NCBI GenBank assembly: GCA_027924585.1
Contig: BSBM01000361.1
Span: forward strand, 63,083,501 to 63,147,500
Direction of reading: 5' to 3'
DNA length: 64,000 nt
From: Larix kaempferi
Lineage: Eukaryota > Streptophyta > Pinopsida > Pinales > Pinaceae
Shown here: positions 41,118-52,032 of the stretch, in pieces
Layout: each line of letters opens with the position of its first letter
Position numbering within the stretch: position 1 is the first letter of the stretch
Program-made: the position numbers and the translations under genes
The notes under the pieces: generated by a model
Told to the model about the DNA's origin: nothing
What the model saw: the letters and a program-made list of their open reading frames with translations, nothing else
Databases searched by the model: none

Positions 41118-44112
41118 ATATGAGGAAGACGACCAACATATTCTCTTTGAGGAAATTCCTAACAGTATTACAGCCAATGACAACATCGACCTGCACAAGT
41201 CGTTTTCAGAACAAGAAGTAATCAATACCATTTGGTCATTTGACCCTGATAAGGCACCTGGACCTAATGGATTTTCCATCCAATTATACAAAGCCTACTG
41301 GAGTTATATTAGAAAGGATTATATGAGAATGATTAGAGATTTCCACACTAAAGCGAAGATCGGAGGATGTACCAACTCGACATTCCTCGCTTTAATTCCA
41401 AAAGAAACGAATCCCAACTCCTTCAACAGATTTTGACCCATTTCCTTATGCAATTCGTCCTACAAGATAATTTCTAAGATGTTGGCCAGCAGAATGAAGC
41501 CACTCCTAGCCAAAATCATCTCGGATAACCAAGAAGGCTTCTTAAAAGAAAGACAAATACTCGACAACGCCATCCTTGTACAAGAAGCCATACATTCCAG
41601 CAAAGGTCGTAACAAAAAAGGTATGTTAATCAAACTCGATATGGCTAATGCTTTTGACCGGGTCAAGCATTCTTTTCTCTTCAAAATTATGGAAAAATTC
41701 GGATTTGGGAAAACTTTCATTAATTGGATATCAACCTGCATTAAAGGTCCTTGGATCGCCCCCCTTGTAAATGGCTGCCCGACCAAATTCTTCCAAGCAT
41801 CACGTGGTATCCGACAAGGCTGTCCCCTTTCTCCCTTCCTTTATATTATATTGGCTGACTCACTTAGTTGAAAACTGAATCACTACCTCAGAATTGGATC
41901 CCTTCCTGGCCTAAATTTAGCAAGAAACTCAATGCCCCTTAATCACACCCTATTTGCAGATGACTCACTCTTATTAGGAGGAGGTTCCCCCATTATTGCT
42001 CGGAAATTTAGGCAAATTCTAACTTGGTACTGTAATGCCACTAGAGGAATGATCAATCTCCACAAAAGTGTTGTATATGGATGGAATCTTAATAACCCCT
42101 CTGCTATCAAGATAGCCCAGATTGTTGGAATCAAAGTTCACAAACAATGGAACAATTTCAAATACCTTGGGCTTCCAATTTCCCAAGGACTTTCAAAATC
42201 AGGAAATTGGGATGACATCATAAGTAAAATCAAGTCCAAAATTAGGAACTGGGGAGCTCTGGGTCAATAAAGCTGGAAAACTTATCCTCATAAAGGCAGT
42301 CCTCTCAACTATACCAATCTACCAATCCTCTATTCTTCTAGCCCCCAAAGGAGTCACAGATCGGATCAACAAACTAATAAGAGAATTTCTCTGGACTGGT
42401 GGGAAAAACAATGGAAAAAAATTGCATCTGATAAATTGGAATATTATAAAGCTTCCAAAGAATTCAGGAGGACTCCAAATTCGAGACCCCTCCCTGATAA
42501 ATTTGGCATTGGGAGGCAAAATCCTCTGGCAGATACTGCACAACAATCAACATCAGGTCAGCCGTTTATTTATGAAGAAATATTTAGCAGGAAACTCCTT
42601 AAGATGCCTTGACAACAAACCAACATCCAAGGGAACATCAATCTGGAAACTATGCAAATTTGCTTGGCAAGCATTCTCAAAAGAAATCCATTGGGTTCCT
42701 GGGAATGGGAAAGATATAAAAATCTTTACTAACAGAATTATGGGGAACAAGCCCCTCAATGAAAACCAAGATCTTCAAGATATTGTTATTTGGCTTACCC
42801 AACATGGAATAAAAACCCAGAATGCACTCAGTGATTGGAGCTCCTCCGACACTTGGCTTAGCTGGAAAGATATACCTACCCCAATAGATCTAGAACCCTC
42901 TAAGAAACTCCTTTTCGGAAGTTTAATTGGGTGTGCACCTATGCACTCCAACAACAAGGATAAGCGCAGCTAGGGGCCTAAGGGAAATTTCATTATTGCT
43001 CTGGGTTACAACAATATCCAAAGTCATGATTTGTCGAGGAAAAAGCTCTAGGAGCTGGTATGGAATCCTTTTGGTCTACCAAAAAATAATTTCTTCATCT
43101 GGACTCTTGCTCATTAAAAAGTACTTACTGGGGACAATCTCATCAAGAGAGGGTTTATTGGACCTCATTGGTGTCACCTTTGCCACCAAAACTCTGAATC
43201 CCTTGATCATCTCTTCATTGAATGCCCTTTTGCAATTTATGTTTGGAATCTCATTGTCCACGAGCTTAACTTGACCATTCCCATTTTCACCTCCACCACC
43301 TGCCTCCTCACTGACTGGAAATCCTGTTATCCATCACCCCTTACAAACAAGAAACTTTGGCATCAAATATGGATCGCCATTCCTAAGTTTACCTGCTAGA
43401 AGATCTGGATTGCTAGGACTAAAGCCATTTTCCAGGACCTTCATCTAACTCCCTTACAAGTTGTTGGACAAGCCAAAGGCCTCCTCCTAGAGTGCCTGAT
43501 TTACTCCAGCCATGCCTCTAATAAAAGTCTTAGCACAAATGAATTAAAATGGATCGGAAACCCTATATCTAAACATGCAAGTGGTTTAAGACCTAGAGTT
43601 CGAAAACCCCCTCCCTGGCAGATCATACTTTCCAACACTGAGTTTAATGATTGGAGGAACAAGCAAAATAGAGATAGTTTGTACTTCGATGGCGCCTCCA
43701 AAAAAACCCCTGGAGCAGTAGGGGAGGAGTCTTAATCTTAGATCGAGGAAAGAACATAATTAGTTACAGATGGGGAATTGGAAATTGTACCAACAATCTC
43801 GCTGAAGCATTAGCACTCTTGAAAGGATGTCAAATAGCCAAAAAGCTCGGGACTGGGAAGCTACAGGTATTTGGAGACTCACTTGTAATCATCAGGGCAT
43901 TCAATATGAGCACGGTCTTTAACAATATGGATATAGAAAGAGTCATTCAGCGAATTCAGCAAATCACGAACACCTTTGAGTACTTCAAAGCTTATCACAT
44001 AAAGAGAAATCTAAATCATGAAGCAGACATTGAAGCAAAGGCCGGAACAAGCTTGCCACTGGGTAAAATTGAAATATCAAATGGGGAACCAGAATACCAT
44101 CATATCCCCTGA
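41118..44112 (+). pseudogene. 5'-truncated L1-type LINE: reverse transcriptase plus RNase H
   Basis: The frame opens inside the RT N-terminal region (SFDPDKAPGPNGFSIQLYKA) and runs through LIPKETNPNSFNRF-stop-PISLCN (RPISLCN), SRMKPLLAKIISDNQEGFLK, LIKLDMANAFDRV (first catalytic Asp), FQASRGIRQGCPLSPFLYII, HTLFADDSLLL (FADD box near 41950), YLGLPI, then the L1 connector and zf-RVT region, and finally an RNase H domain (YFDGASKKTPGA, NNLAEALALLKG, VFGDSLVIIRAFN, LNHEADIEAKAG; 43680-44070) with D, E, D, D positions. The endonuclease is missing. Stops at 41434 and 41870 and frameshifts near 42265 and 42960 make it dead. The RNase H tail is typical of plant L1s. Confidence 0.9.
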
Positions 44113-44776
44113 CTGAAGATGACTGAGCATAATCAAATTACTAAATAGTACACTATAAAAAAGAAGTAGAATTTGACATTCTCGTTGATCTCCTTCATGC
44201 ACAGAAATACAAGGCTGATGTTCTCATTCACGCAACAAATAAGAGTACAAGCATACACAAAATTGCAAGATTGCCTCATTCATTCACGCAATAAAGAAGA
44301 GTGACAAGGTTCAAGATGCTTTGAAACAGGTTCTCATTTGACATTTGGCAAGGTGCGAGATGACATAATTCATTGGGATCGATCATACAAATGGAAGATC
44401 GATCATGCACAGATCATGCACAGAACAAATGAACTCTCAGGTATTTTGCAGAAAACAGAACAAAATTGATTCCAGATCGATCATGCTGGATGCTGGAGCA
44501 AAATTCACTCACAGTCCAACGCTGGAGCAAAATTCACACTCAAAAATTGGAGCAACATGAATTATGAATTAAATTTTTAGAACGCTATTGAACAGAACTC
44601 GGGTCATAGAGTTGGATTCGAAGTTTTTGATTAAGAGTATTGTAAACCAGTCGATTATGGTTTCAGCCACGACACATTTTTTTTTTTTTAATACAATAAC
44701 TGTTTTTGTTAAAAAAAAATCATTAATCTTAATAACTCTAAAATTTTAAGGTTAGATTTGTTAATAATCATTAACA
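44113..44776 (+). mobile_element. LINE 3' UTR, A-tail and AT-rich flank
   Basis: Non-coding sequence after the RNase H stop leads to TTTTTGTTAAAAAAAAATCA at ~44706-44724, a probable retroposon A-tail. The flank after it contains words (ATCATTAACAATCATT, GATTTGTTAA) also seen at 56925-56980. No matching target duplication was found at 41118. Confidence 0.5.
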
Positions 44777-44912
44777 ATCATTCTGGGGTGGCATGGGGGG
44801 TCATCTTCGATCCCGAAGGAAATATAGTAGCAACTTATGCATGTGGATTAGGGATTGGCACAACCAACCAGGTTGAGCATTATGCCCTATTCTTGGGCTT
44901 GAAGCAAGCTGT
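44777..44912 (+). pseudogene. Second LINE RNase H fragment
   Basis: SGVAWGVIFDPEGNIVATYA and GLGIGTTNQVEHYALFLGLK are the G.GGV..D..G......GLG..TNN.AE..AL..GL..A strip of the RNase H domain of plant LINEs, with Glu kept in the VEH position. The frame stops abruptly where the LTR element begins at 44913. Confidence 0.65.
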
Positions 44913-46871
44913 TGCAATTGAAAGTTTACTCAATTTGGCCAATTTTCGAACCTTGGACTAGTGAAACCTCAAACTGTCCCAAATGACCCCAAATGGTTTC
45001 GAATTGTGGAAGGAGGGACTTGGGAGGGAATATGACACTTTAATACAGTCATTAGACACCCAAACATCTGCTATACACATCTATGGTATGCAATTTACAA
45101 GGAGAGACGATTCGGGACAAAACTAGTCAATTGGATTGGTGGAAATCCCCCCTAGGTCAGCCATTGTTTTCCCTTCCAAACATTGTACGAACTTCCCTAA
45201 TATTCAGTTTGAGACTTGTATTTTTTAGAGGACATCAAGGACAACATGTTTGCAACATTACATCAGGTTTTAGGGTCGAATAGGTCTCCCAAAGGACAAT
45301 AGCTTCTAGAGTATATAATTTGGGTGAAAATGGTAGACAAGGGGCCTTGAATTTATGTCACAAACTATAGTAACACTTTAGGGTTTTGCATACATTGTTT
45401 GGGCCATCAATTTAACTCCATATGCAACTCATAACATAGAGAAAAATCTCAGAAAGATATGATATAAAACAAGTGCAAATAATCCCAAAATCACCATGAA
45501 AATACTATGAGGGAAATGGCTCGAATCTCAGTTTTAATTGGAAATGTCACATGAAGTACTTGGTATTTCGAGCTATGGATCTCATGATATGTCTATTACA
45601 GAGTTATGCAACAACTAACATGTCCATAAGGTCGAAAAACAAATCCTCCATTAGTTAGATGCAACAAGAAGTGCGCCATCACACTTTTACATGACATTGA
45701 GAGAAAGAGGAAACTAGCTCGAATATCAATGTTACTTGGAGAAATAGTACATGAAGTGCTTAGTATTTCGAGTTGTGGCTCTCATGATCTATCCATTATA
45801 GATTTATTCATCCATCAACAAGTTCATAAGGTCGAAACAACAACTTTCCATTATCTATATGCAGCAAAGAGTGCGCTATCTCACTTTACATGAACATTAA
45901 GAGAAGATAGCAGAATGAGAATAGAAAAGAATGAGAGAATTTGAACTTGAACTCAGATGGGGGTTGAACCTGCATCAAAACATCTCCATGAAGATTTGTT
46001 GAGAGGTCTGAATGGCCTCTCCATCAACCAACTTGGATGGGAATCTAGCCCCCTCGAAATTGGTTCTAAGGCAGGGAGGATGAACATCCACCGTGCAAGG
46101 ACAAGCTCGAAGCTCTCCAAAATTTCAAAGATGCAAATAAAAAATGACCAAAAGATGATCTATTTTGACTTGGCCTCCTTTTAATAACTTTAGTTGGATC
46201 ATTTACCTCCTTAGAACTCAAATTATCTCCTAATTACTCATGAAATTCGAATTAGTGGGGGTTATGACCCTTCATTGGCCCCACATGACACTTGGCTCAT
46301 ATTTTGTCTCCAACTCCTCCATGAATTTGAATTGGGGAATCTTTTGGATGCTTTGGAGATGTGTAACTCCTCTCATGCGCTCTCTTGGTCTATTTTTAGC
46401 TCTTACATTGTCATAGATGTCATAGAATCTGTCATAAGTGTCATAGGTTTCATAGAATCTGTCATAAGTGTCATAATACTTGTCATAGTTGTCATAGAAT
46501 CTGTCATTGCCTATTTTTAGCCCTATGACTCTTCCTCTTCCTTCATGAATGTTACATCTTCCCTTCCAACTCGAATTTGGGGATGGATCCATGTTTAAAG
46601 GAGGGATATTCTCTCATGTGGACCCCACACGTCCATTTATGCGCCCCCAAGTCCAACTAGGACCTAATGCCACTTCATTTTGGAGCATTTAACATTTATT
46701 CCATAATTTATTGGCCTATTTTTCCACCATCTATTTAGAATATTGTTTTTTCACGAGAAACTATAGACTTGGGGTTAAATGTCAATATTTTAATTCTTCC
46801 ACATAACCCTTAGGAATTGGGTAGGCCAACTTAATTATTTATCTAAAAATCATTTAATTGGGGACATGAAA
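44913..46871 (-). repeat. 3' LTR of the pol-less element
   Basis: It contains an internal degenerate ~197-bp duplication (GGCTCGAATCTCAG.. at ~45516, GCTCGAATATCAATG.. at ~45715) and a TGTCATAGAATC minisatellite (46410-46507) that has one ~30-bp repeat more than the other LTR. Its first bases (TGCAATTG) are altered from TGTAATATCCCTAATTTG in the partner. Confidence 0.85.
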
Positions 46872-46884
46872 GTCCTCCCCACCC
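46872..46884 (-). other. Polypurine tract
   Basis: GGGTGGGGAGGAC on the minus strand abuts the 3' LTR. A GAGGACAAGC word, common just before the PPT in plant gypsy elements, lies ~15 bases upstream of it. Confidence 0.75.
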
Positions 46885-47080
46885 AATATTGCTTGTCCTC
46901 AAGCAATTTCAAACATGGATGTTGAAGAACCTACTTTCCTTCCAAAACTTTCCTTCCTAAACTCTGAGTAGTGGCACTCATGTACTCTTTCATATTTTGG
47001 AAACCCTTTTTGAACTTTCAACCCTTTCTCTCACTATATAATTCTTTGATGTTGCCACTGAGTTGCCCAATTTTGAGTCT

Positions 47081-48145
47081 TCAATATTCCATGAAAATTT
47101 TAGATAGGAACCACCATGCTTGATGCTGCACTACTCCAATTACAATCACCTTCTCAAGTGGTGACTCAATCTCCCATCCTACTTGCTGCCCCCAAAACGT
47201 GAATCCAATGAGACCAAAAATGACCCCAGGGTCCCAAATGATCTTGTAGTATGCATGGTGAGAAATATCTGCAACTAAACTCCATACACACCAAGCATAT
47301 GAAAACCGAGTCCAACTAAAGAAATTGAAACAATACTCAGAAATGAACTCAATGAAATGAAGGTTAGCTTTCCCCATCAAGCCAACAACCAAGGTACTGT
47401 TCCAAATGAACTAAAAACAAGCAATGTCGGGATCCCATGGCTTGTGTTGCATTCCAAAAGATAGGCATGCTCTACCATAAAAACTTGCAGGAAAAATATT
47501 TCCCAGATCCCACTGCCTTAGTTGCAAATCTTTGAGTGGCAGTGTCACATGTGGAAAAATAACATTCCAAAGAATGTCAGGATCCCATTGTCTCATCTGC
47601 ATCTTTCCAAACATCAGAAACAACAATAAAAATTCATCACTATGATAAATGCAAGGAAGGATGTAAAGATCATACCACCACACTGGAAGTTCAACATTTC
47701 CACTGCACAAGTGAAACTTTGAGGGCCCCTACATCAAAATATGAACTTCTTCAAGGTTGGGCCGAGACCAAGAGAGACTCTCCATCATGAAATACATATC
47801 CTCAAAGTGAGGCTGAATGCAAACAAGTCTCCCCCAATCAACCAGATAGTCCTCATGTGCCAAATGCACACAAGAACCAAGAGTGAGACCATTGAATCTC
47901 AGAGGACAAGGGTGAAATTCCCATGTCTCACCACCAAAAGAGTAGGAATCATCCAACAAGAAAATATGTCCATGCTGCTCCAAAAGAATGTGATATGCAA
48001 CAAAATAATCAGCCATGTGTTCTTTCATCCAAGAAGTGAATGAAGAACCTCCACTAAAATTTGAACCAAGTAAGGAGCAAAGAAATCAGGGAGACTTCAA
48101 TTGGCTCAAAGAAGTCTCATCAAGACACCCATGAATATGTGTATC
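47081..48145 (-). pseudogene. Continuation/second ORF region of the pol-less element
   Basis: One minus-strand frame stays open over ~350 codons except for a few stops (near 48080, 47720 and 47397). Its first part repeats the last ~60 residues of the 593-codon frame: DDTHIHGCLDETSLSQLKSP and GSNFSGGSSFTSWMKEHMAD versus DDTYLHGCTYDVHLSHLKTH and GGTSSNTWVKKYM. Later it carries repeated (Q/K/I)(W)DP(D/G) words (QWDPDIL, PWDPDIA, IWDPGVI) and hydrophobic stretches (FIEFISEYCFNFFSWTRFSY). The upstream ORF probably once read through into this region. Function unknown. Confidence 0.45.
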
Positions 48146-48146
48146 A

Positions 48147-50038
48147 TCAAGAAATAACAGGATGTTGTTGCCAATAATAATTTGCTTCAATCATATATTT
48201 CTTCACCCAAGTATTGGATGAAGTTCCTCCAACATCAAATGAACTAAAGAAGGAGCCAGTAAAATCATGAGTCTTCAAGTGACTCAAGTGAACATCATAG
48301 GTGCATCCATGTAGATATGTATCATCATAATGTAACAAAGGATGTTGCTGCAAATGTAAGTAATAAGGTGCTCTAGTCATGTCATCATCAAAATGAGAGA
48401 TAGGAGTTTCATACTCCTCATGTGGCACCATTAGAAAGAAACCTTTCACCCAATTTTCATCCCCAATTGATAGGGCTGAAAAAGAAGTAGGGGGTGAAGA
48501 ATTGTCAGCCAACCTTAACTCTTTGCAACTCTTACCCATCAAACTTTTTAATGCATCTTCTCCATAATTCGTTGGTCCAACTATTGTGAGATCATGTGCC
48601 TCCTCCAAGTCTCTGCAACTCTCGCCATGAGGCAACTCATAATCCCTCTGAACAAGAACAAGTGCTTGTCTTCCTTCTTGTTTGAATGTAGCCTCTTCAA
48701 GCACCTGCATATCAACATGTACCTCATGTTCCACCATCACATGAGGTTCCTCCTTTGTAACATAAATTATTTCAGCCATTGAATGACTGTCTGATATGTA
48801 GGAGGGTGTAAAGGACCTTTGCAACTTATCTTGAAGTTGCTCAATCTGCACCATAGATTTTTGGAGTGTATTTTGGGTTGAGTCCAACTCATTTGAGAGC
48901 TTGTCATTCTTTTCTGCATCCTTCAAGGTTATTCCATGATACAAACCAACAATCTCAATTAAATAATCTCTATCAGAAAGCAAATTCAAAAAATTACCTT
49001 TGGTTTCCAACATTGCCTTCTGGATTTTCTCCATGTCTTCAAGAGAATATTTCTCCTCCACACACCAACAAAATTTCGAAACCATTGCGTGTGTGTCATG
49101 GAGATTTTTCAATGTCTCTTGAATATTCTTTTCATCCATCTTCAAGGACCCTGCAATAAAATTAGGCTCTTGCAGATGAGCCTCCTCTTCTTCCTTCTTG
49201 CTTGGACCAACTTCATGAAGCTCAAGTGGTGATGGGGAAGTTGATTTTGGTTCTTTTTCAAATGCTACAAGGTCTTCATATCCATGGTCAATGGAACTTT
49301 GGTTTGCAGCAACACTTTCAAAAGTGATCTCTATGTCACCAACATAGAGGTGTGAGCACCCATCAGTAGGTACTCCTTCATAGTTCAAGCATCCATCAGT
49401 AAATTCTCTTTGATTCATGTCCAAAGTAGAGTATGTCTCAGAATGGTCTTCAGTATTTTCAATGGAATCTTCTTCATGCTCATGTGATGTTTCTTCATCT
49501 TTTTCAGAGTCACTTGGGAGTGACTTTCGACCCTCTTCCTGTAATACTTCTTCTGCTTTACCTATTTCAGAACTAGGTGGCTCATGGGTCTCCTCCTTTT
49601 CACTAAAACATATATGATTTTCTCTCCAAGGTATTTTGCAAGAAGGGCATAGATATTTCTTCACTAACTCCACATCTTCATTATTGGGCCTATATACAAA
49701 CACCCAATCGACATAGTCTTCAAAATGAATGTCCTTTTGTATATCTCCTTTTAAAGCAAGATATGCTTGATATTGTCGAGGCAAGGTTTTACATGTTGCT
49801 CTCAATATTTCTAATTCATTCATAGGATTATCCTTTGGTGGTATGAAACATTCATCTTCATCAGACATAGGGTCACATGAATAACCTTCATTCCTTATGA
49901 AATTGTAAGAAGTACTGCATGATGGCACCTCTTCCTCATACCATTCACATTCTTCTTCATATTGCTCACAATCATCTTCATACTGCTCATAAGCATTGTA
50001 CTCATAGAATTCATCATAATAGTAAGACGTGGATGCAA
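48147..50038 (-). CDS. Novel 593-codon ORF (open region ~630 codons) of the pol-less element
   Basis: The minus-strand frame is open from just after the PBS (stop at ~50037) to 48147. No ATG is at its start; the 593-codon stretch counts from a GTG at 49928, and a Tyr/Glu-rich leader (EYNAYEQYEDDCEQYEEECE) lies in frame before it. From the GTG: acidic, low-complexity regions; a C-x2-C-x7-H-x-C cluster at residues 94-107 (CPSCKIPWRENHIC); Glu-rich 110-165; a helical, coiled-coil-like stretch ~335-372 (SNELDSTQNTLQKSMVQIEQ); and a C-terminal ~60-residue module repeated downstream. It sits where gag normally is but shows no gag capsid or CX2CX4HX4C knuckle. Unrecognised family; expression and start codon uncertain. 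Confidence 0.6.
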
Positions 50039-50080
50039 ATTATTCTTCATTGGATTATATTAATGTACAGGTGCAAGGAC

Positions 50081-50096
50081 CATGCTCTCATACCAC
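50081..50096 (-). other. Primer-binding site
   Basis: The minus strand reads GTGGTATGAGAGCATG directly after the LTR end ...ATTACA. It matches TGGTATCAGAGC with one C-to-G change. Confidence 0.8.
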
Positions 50097-52032
50097 TGTA
50101 ATATCCCTAATTTGAAAGTTTACTCAATTTGGCCAATTTTCGAACCTTGGACTAGTGAAACCCCAAACTGTCCCAAATGACCCCAAATGGTTTCGAATTG
50201 TGGAAGGAGGGACTTGGGAGGGAATAGGAAACTTTAATATAGTCATTAGACACCCAAACCTCTGCTATACACATCCATGGTCTGCAATTTACAAGGAGAG
50301 AAGATTCAGGACAAAACTAGTCAATTGGATTGGTGGAAATCCCCCTAGGTCAGCCATTGTTTGTCCTTACAAACACTGTACAACCTTACCTAATATTCAG
50401 TTTGAGACTTAGTTATGTTAGAGTACATCAAGGACAACATGTGTGCATCATTTCATCAGGTTCTAGGGTCGAATAAGTCTCCCAAAGGACAACAACTTCT
50501 AGAGTATATATTTTGGGTGAAAATGGTAGACAAGGGGCCTTGAATTTATGTCACAAACTATAGTAACACTTTAGGGGTATGCATACATTATTTGGGCCAT
50601 CAATTTAAATCCATATGTAGCTCATAAAATAGACACAAATCTTAGAAATATCTGATATAAAATAGGTGCAATATCATTCCAAAATCACCATGAAAATACT
50701 ATGACGGAAATGGCTCGAATCTCAGTTTTAATTGGAAATGCCACATGAAGTATTTGGTATTCCGAGTTGTGGCTCTCATGATATGTATATTACAGAGTTA
50801 TGCAGCAACTAACATGTACACAAGGTCTATATATAAATCCTCCATTAGCTTGATGCAACAATAAGTGCACCATCACACTTTTACATGACATTGAGAGAAA
50901 GAGGAAACTAGCTCGAATATCAATGTTACTTGGAGAAATAGTACATCAAGTGCTTAGTATTTCGAGATGTGGCTCTCATGATCTATCCATTACATATTTA
51001 TGCATCCATTAACAATTTAATAAGGTTGAAACAACAAACTTCCATTATCTATATGCAACAAAGAGTGCGCTATCTCACTTTACATGAACATTGAGAGAAA
51101 GATAGTAGTATGAGAATAGAGAAGAATGAGAGAATATGAACTCGACCTCAAATGGGGGTTGAACCTGCATCAAAACATCTCCATGAATATTTTTTGAGAG
51201 GTCTGAATGGTCTCTCCATCAACCAACTTGGGTGGGAATCTTGTACCCTCAAAATTGGTTCTAAGGTAGGGAGGATGAACATCCATCATGCAAGGACAAG
51301 CTTGAAGCTCTCCAAACAAAGATGCAAATAACAAATGACCAAAAGCTTCTCTATTTCGACTTGGCCTCCTTTTAATAACTTAAGTTGGATCATTTACCTC
51401 CTTAGAACTCAAATTATCTCCTAATTAATCATGAAATTTGAATTAGTGGGGGTTATGACCCCTCATTGGCCTCACATGACACTTGGCTCATCTTTTGTCT
51501 CCAACTCCTCCATGAATTCGAATTGGGGAATATTTTGGATGCTTTGGAGATGTGTAACTCCTCTCATGTGCCCTCTTGGTCTATTTTTAGCTCTTACATT
51601 GTCATAGATGTCATAGAATCTGTCATAAGTGTCATAATACTTGTCATAGTTGTCATAGAATCTGTCATTGCCTATTTTTAGCTCTATGACTGTTCCTCTT
51701 CCTTCATGAATGTTACCTCTTCCCTTCCAACTCGAATTTGGGGATGGCTCCATGTTTAAAGGAGGAATATTCTCTCATGTGGACCCCACATGTCCACTTA
51801 TGCACCCCCAAGTCCAACTAGGACCTAATTCCACTTCATTTTGGAGCATTTAATCTTTATTCCATAATTTATTGGCCTATTTTTCCACCATCAATTTAGA
51901 ATATTGAATTTTCATGAGAAACTATAGACTTGGGGTTAAATGTCAATATTTTAATTCTTCCACATAACCCTTAGGAATTGGGTAGGCCAACTTAATTATT
52001 TATCTAAAAATCATTTAATTGGGGACATGACA
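50097..52032 (-). repeat. 5' LTR of the pol-less element
   Basis: Reads TG...CA on the minus strand (TGTCATGTCCCC ... TATTACA). It has the same internal duplication as the partner but a shorter TGTCATAGAATC minisatellite (51599-51667). Confidence 0.9.

Larger units (their letters stand above)
44913..52032 (-). mobile_element. Pol-less LTR retrotransposon with a long novel ORF
   Basis: Two direct ~1.94-kb LTRs (44913-46871 and 50097-52032) flank a 3.2-kb interior. On the minus strand the 5' LTR ends ...GATATTACA, next is TGGTATGAGAGCATG (PBS, one mismatch to the iMet type). The interior ends with TTGAGGACAAGCAATATT and the tract GGGTGGGGAGGAC (PPT), a context typical of gypsy elements. LTR identity by eye over the first ~200 bp is about 95%. 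The interior holds a 593-codon frame and a second, partly open region, but no protease, RT, RNase H or integrase. It must be moved in trans. The flanks differ in kind (LINE on one side, copia on the other) and no target duplication is evident. Confidence 0.85.

Noticed and set aside
46272-46592. Val/Ile-repeat and Tyr/Asp-repeat frames, also at 51466-51753
   Set aside because: Translation of the TGTCATAGAATC minisatellite inside the LTRs, not genes.
48594-49617. Plus-strand frames opposite the long retrotransposon ORF
   Set aside because: Antisense shadows of the 593-codon frame, with no domain of their own.
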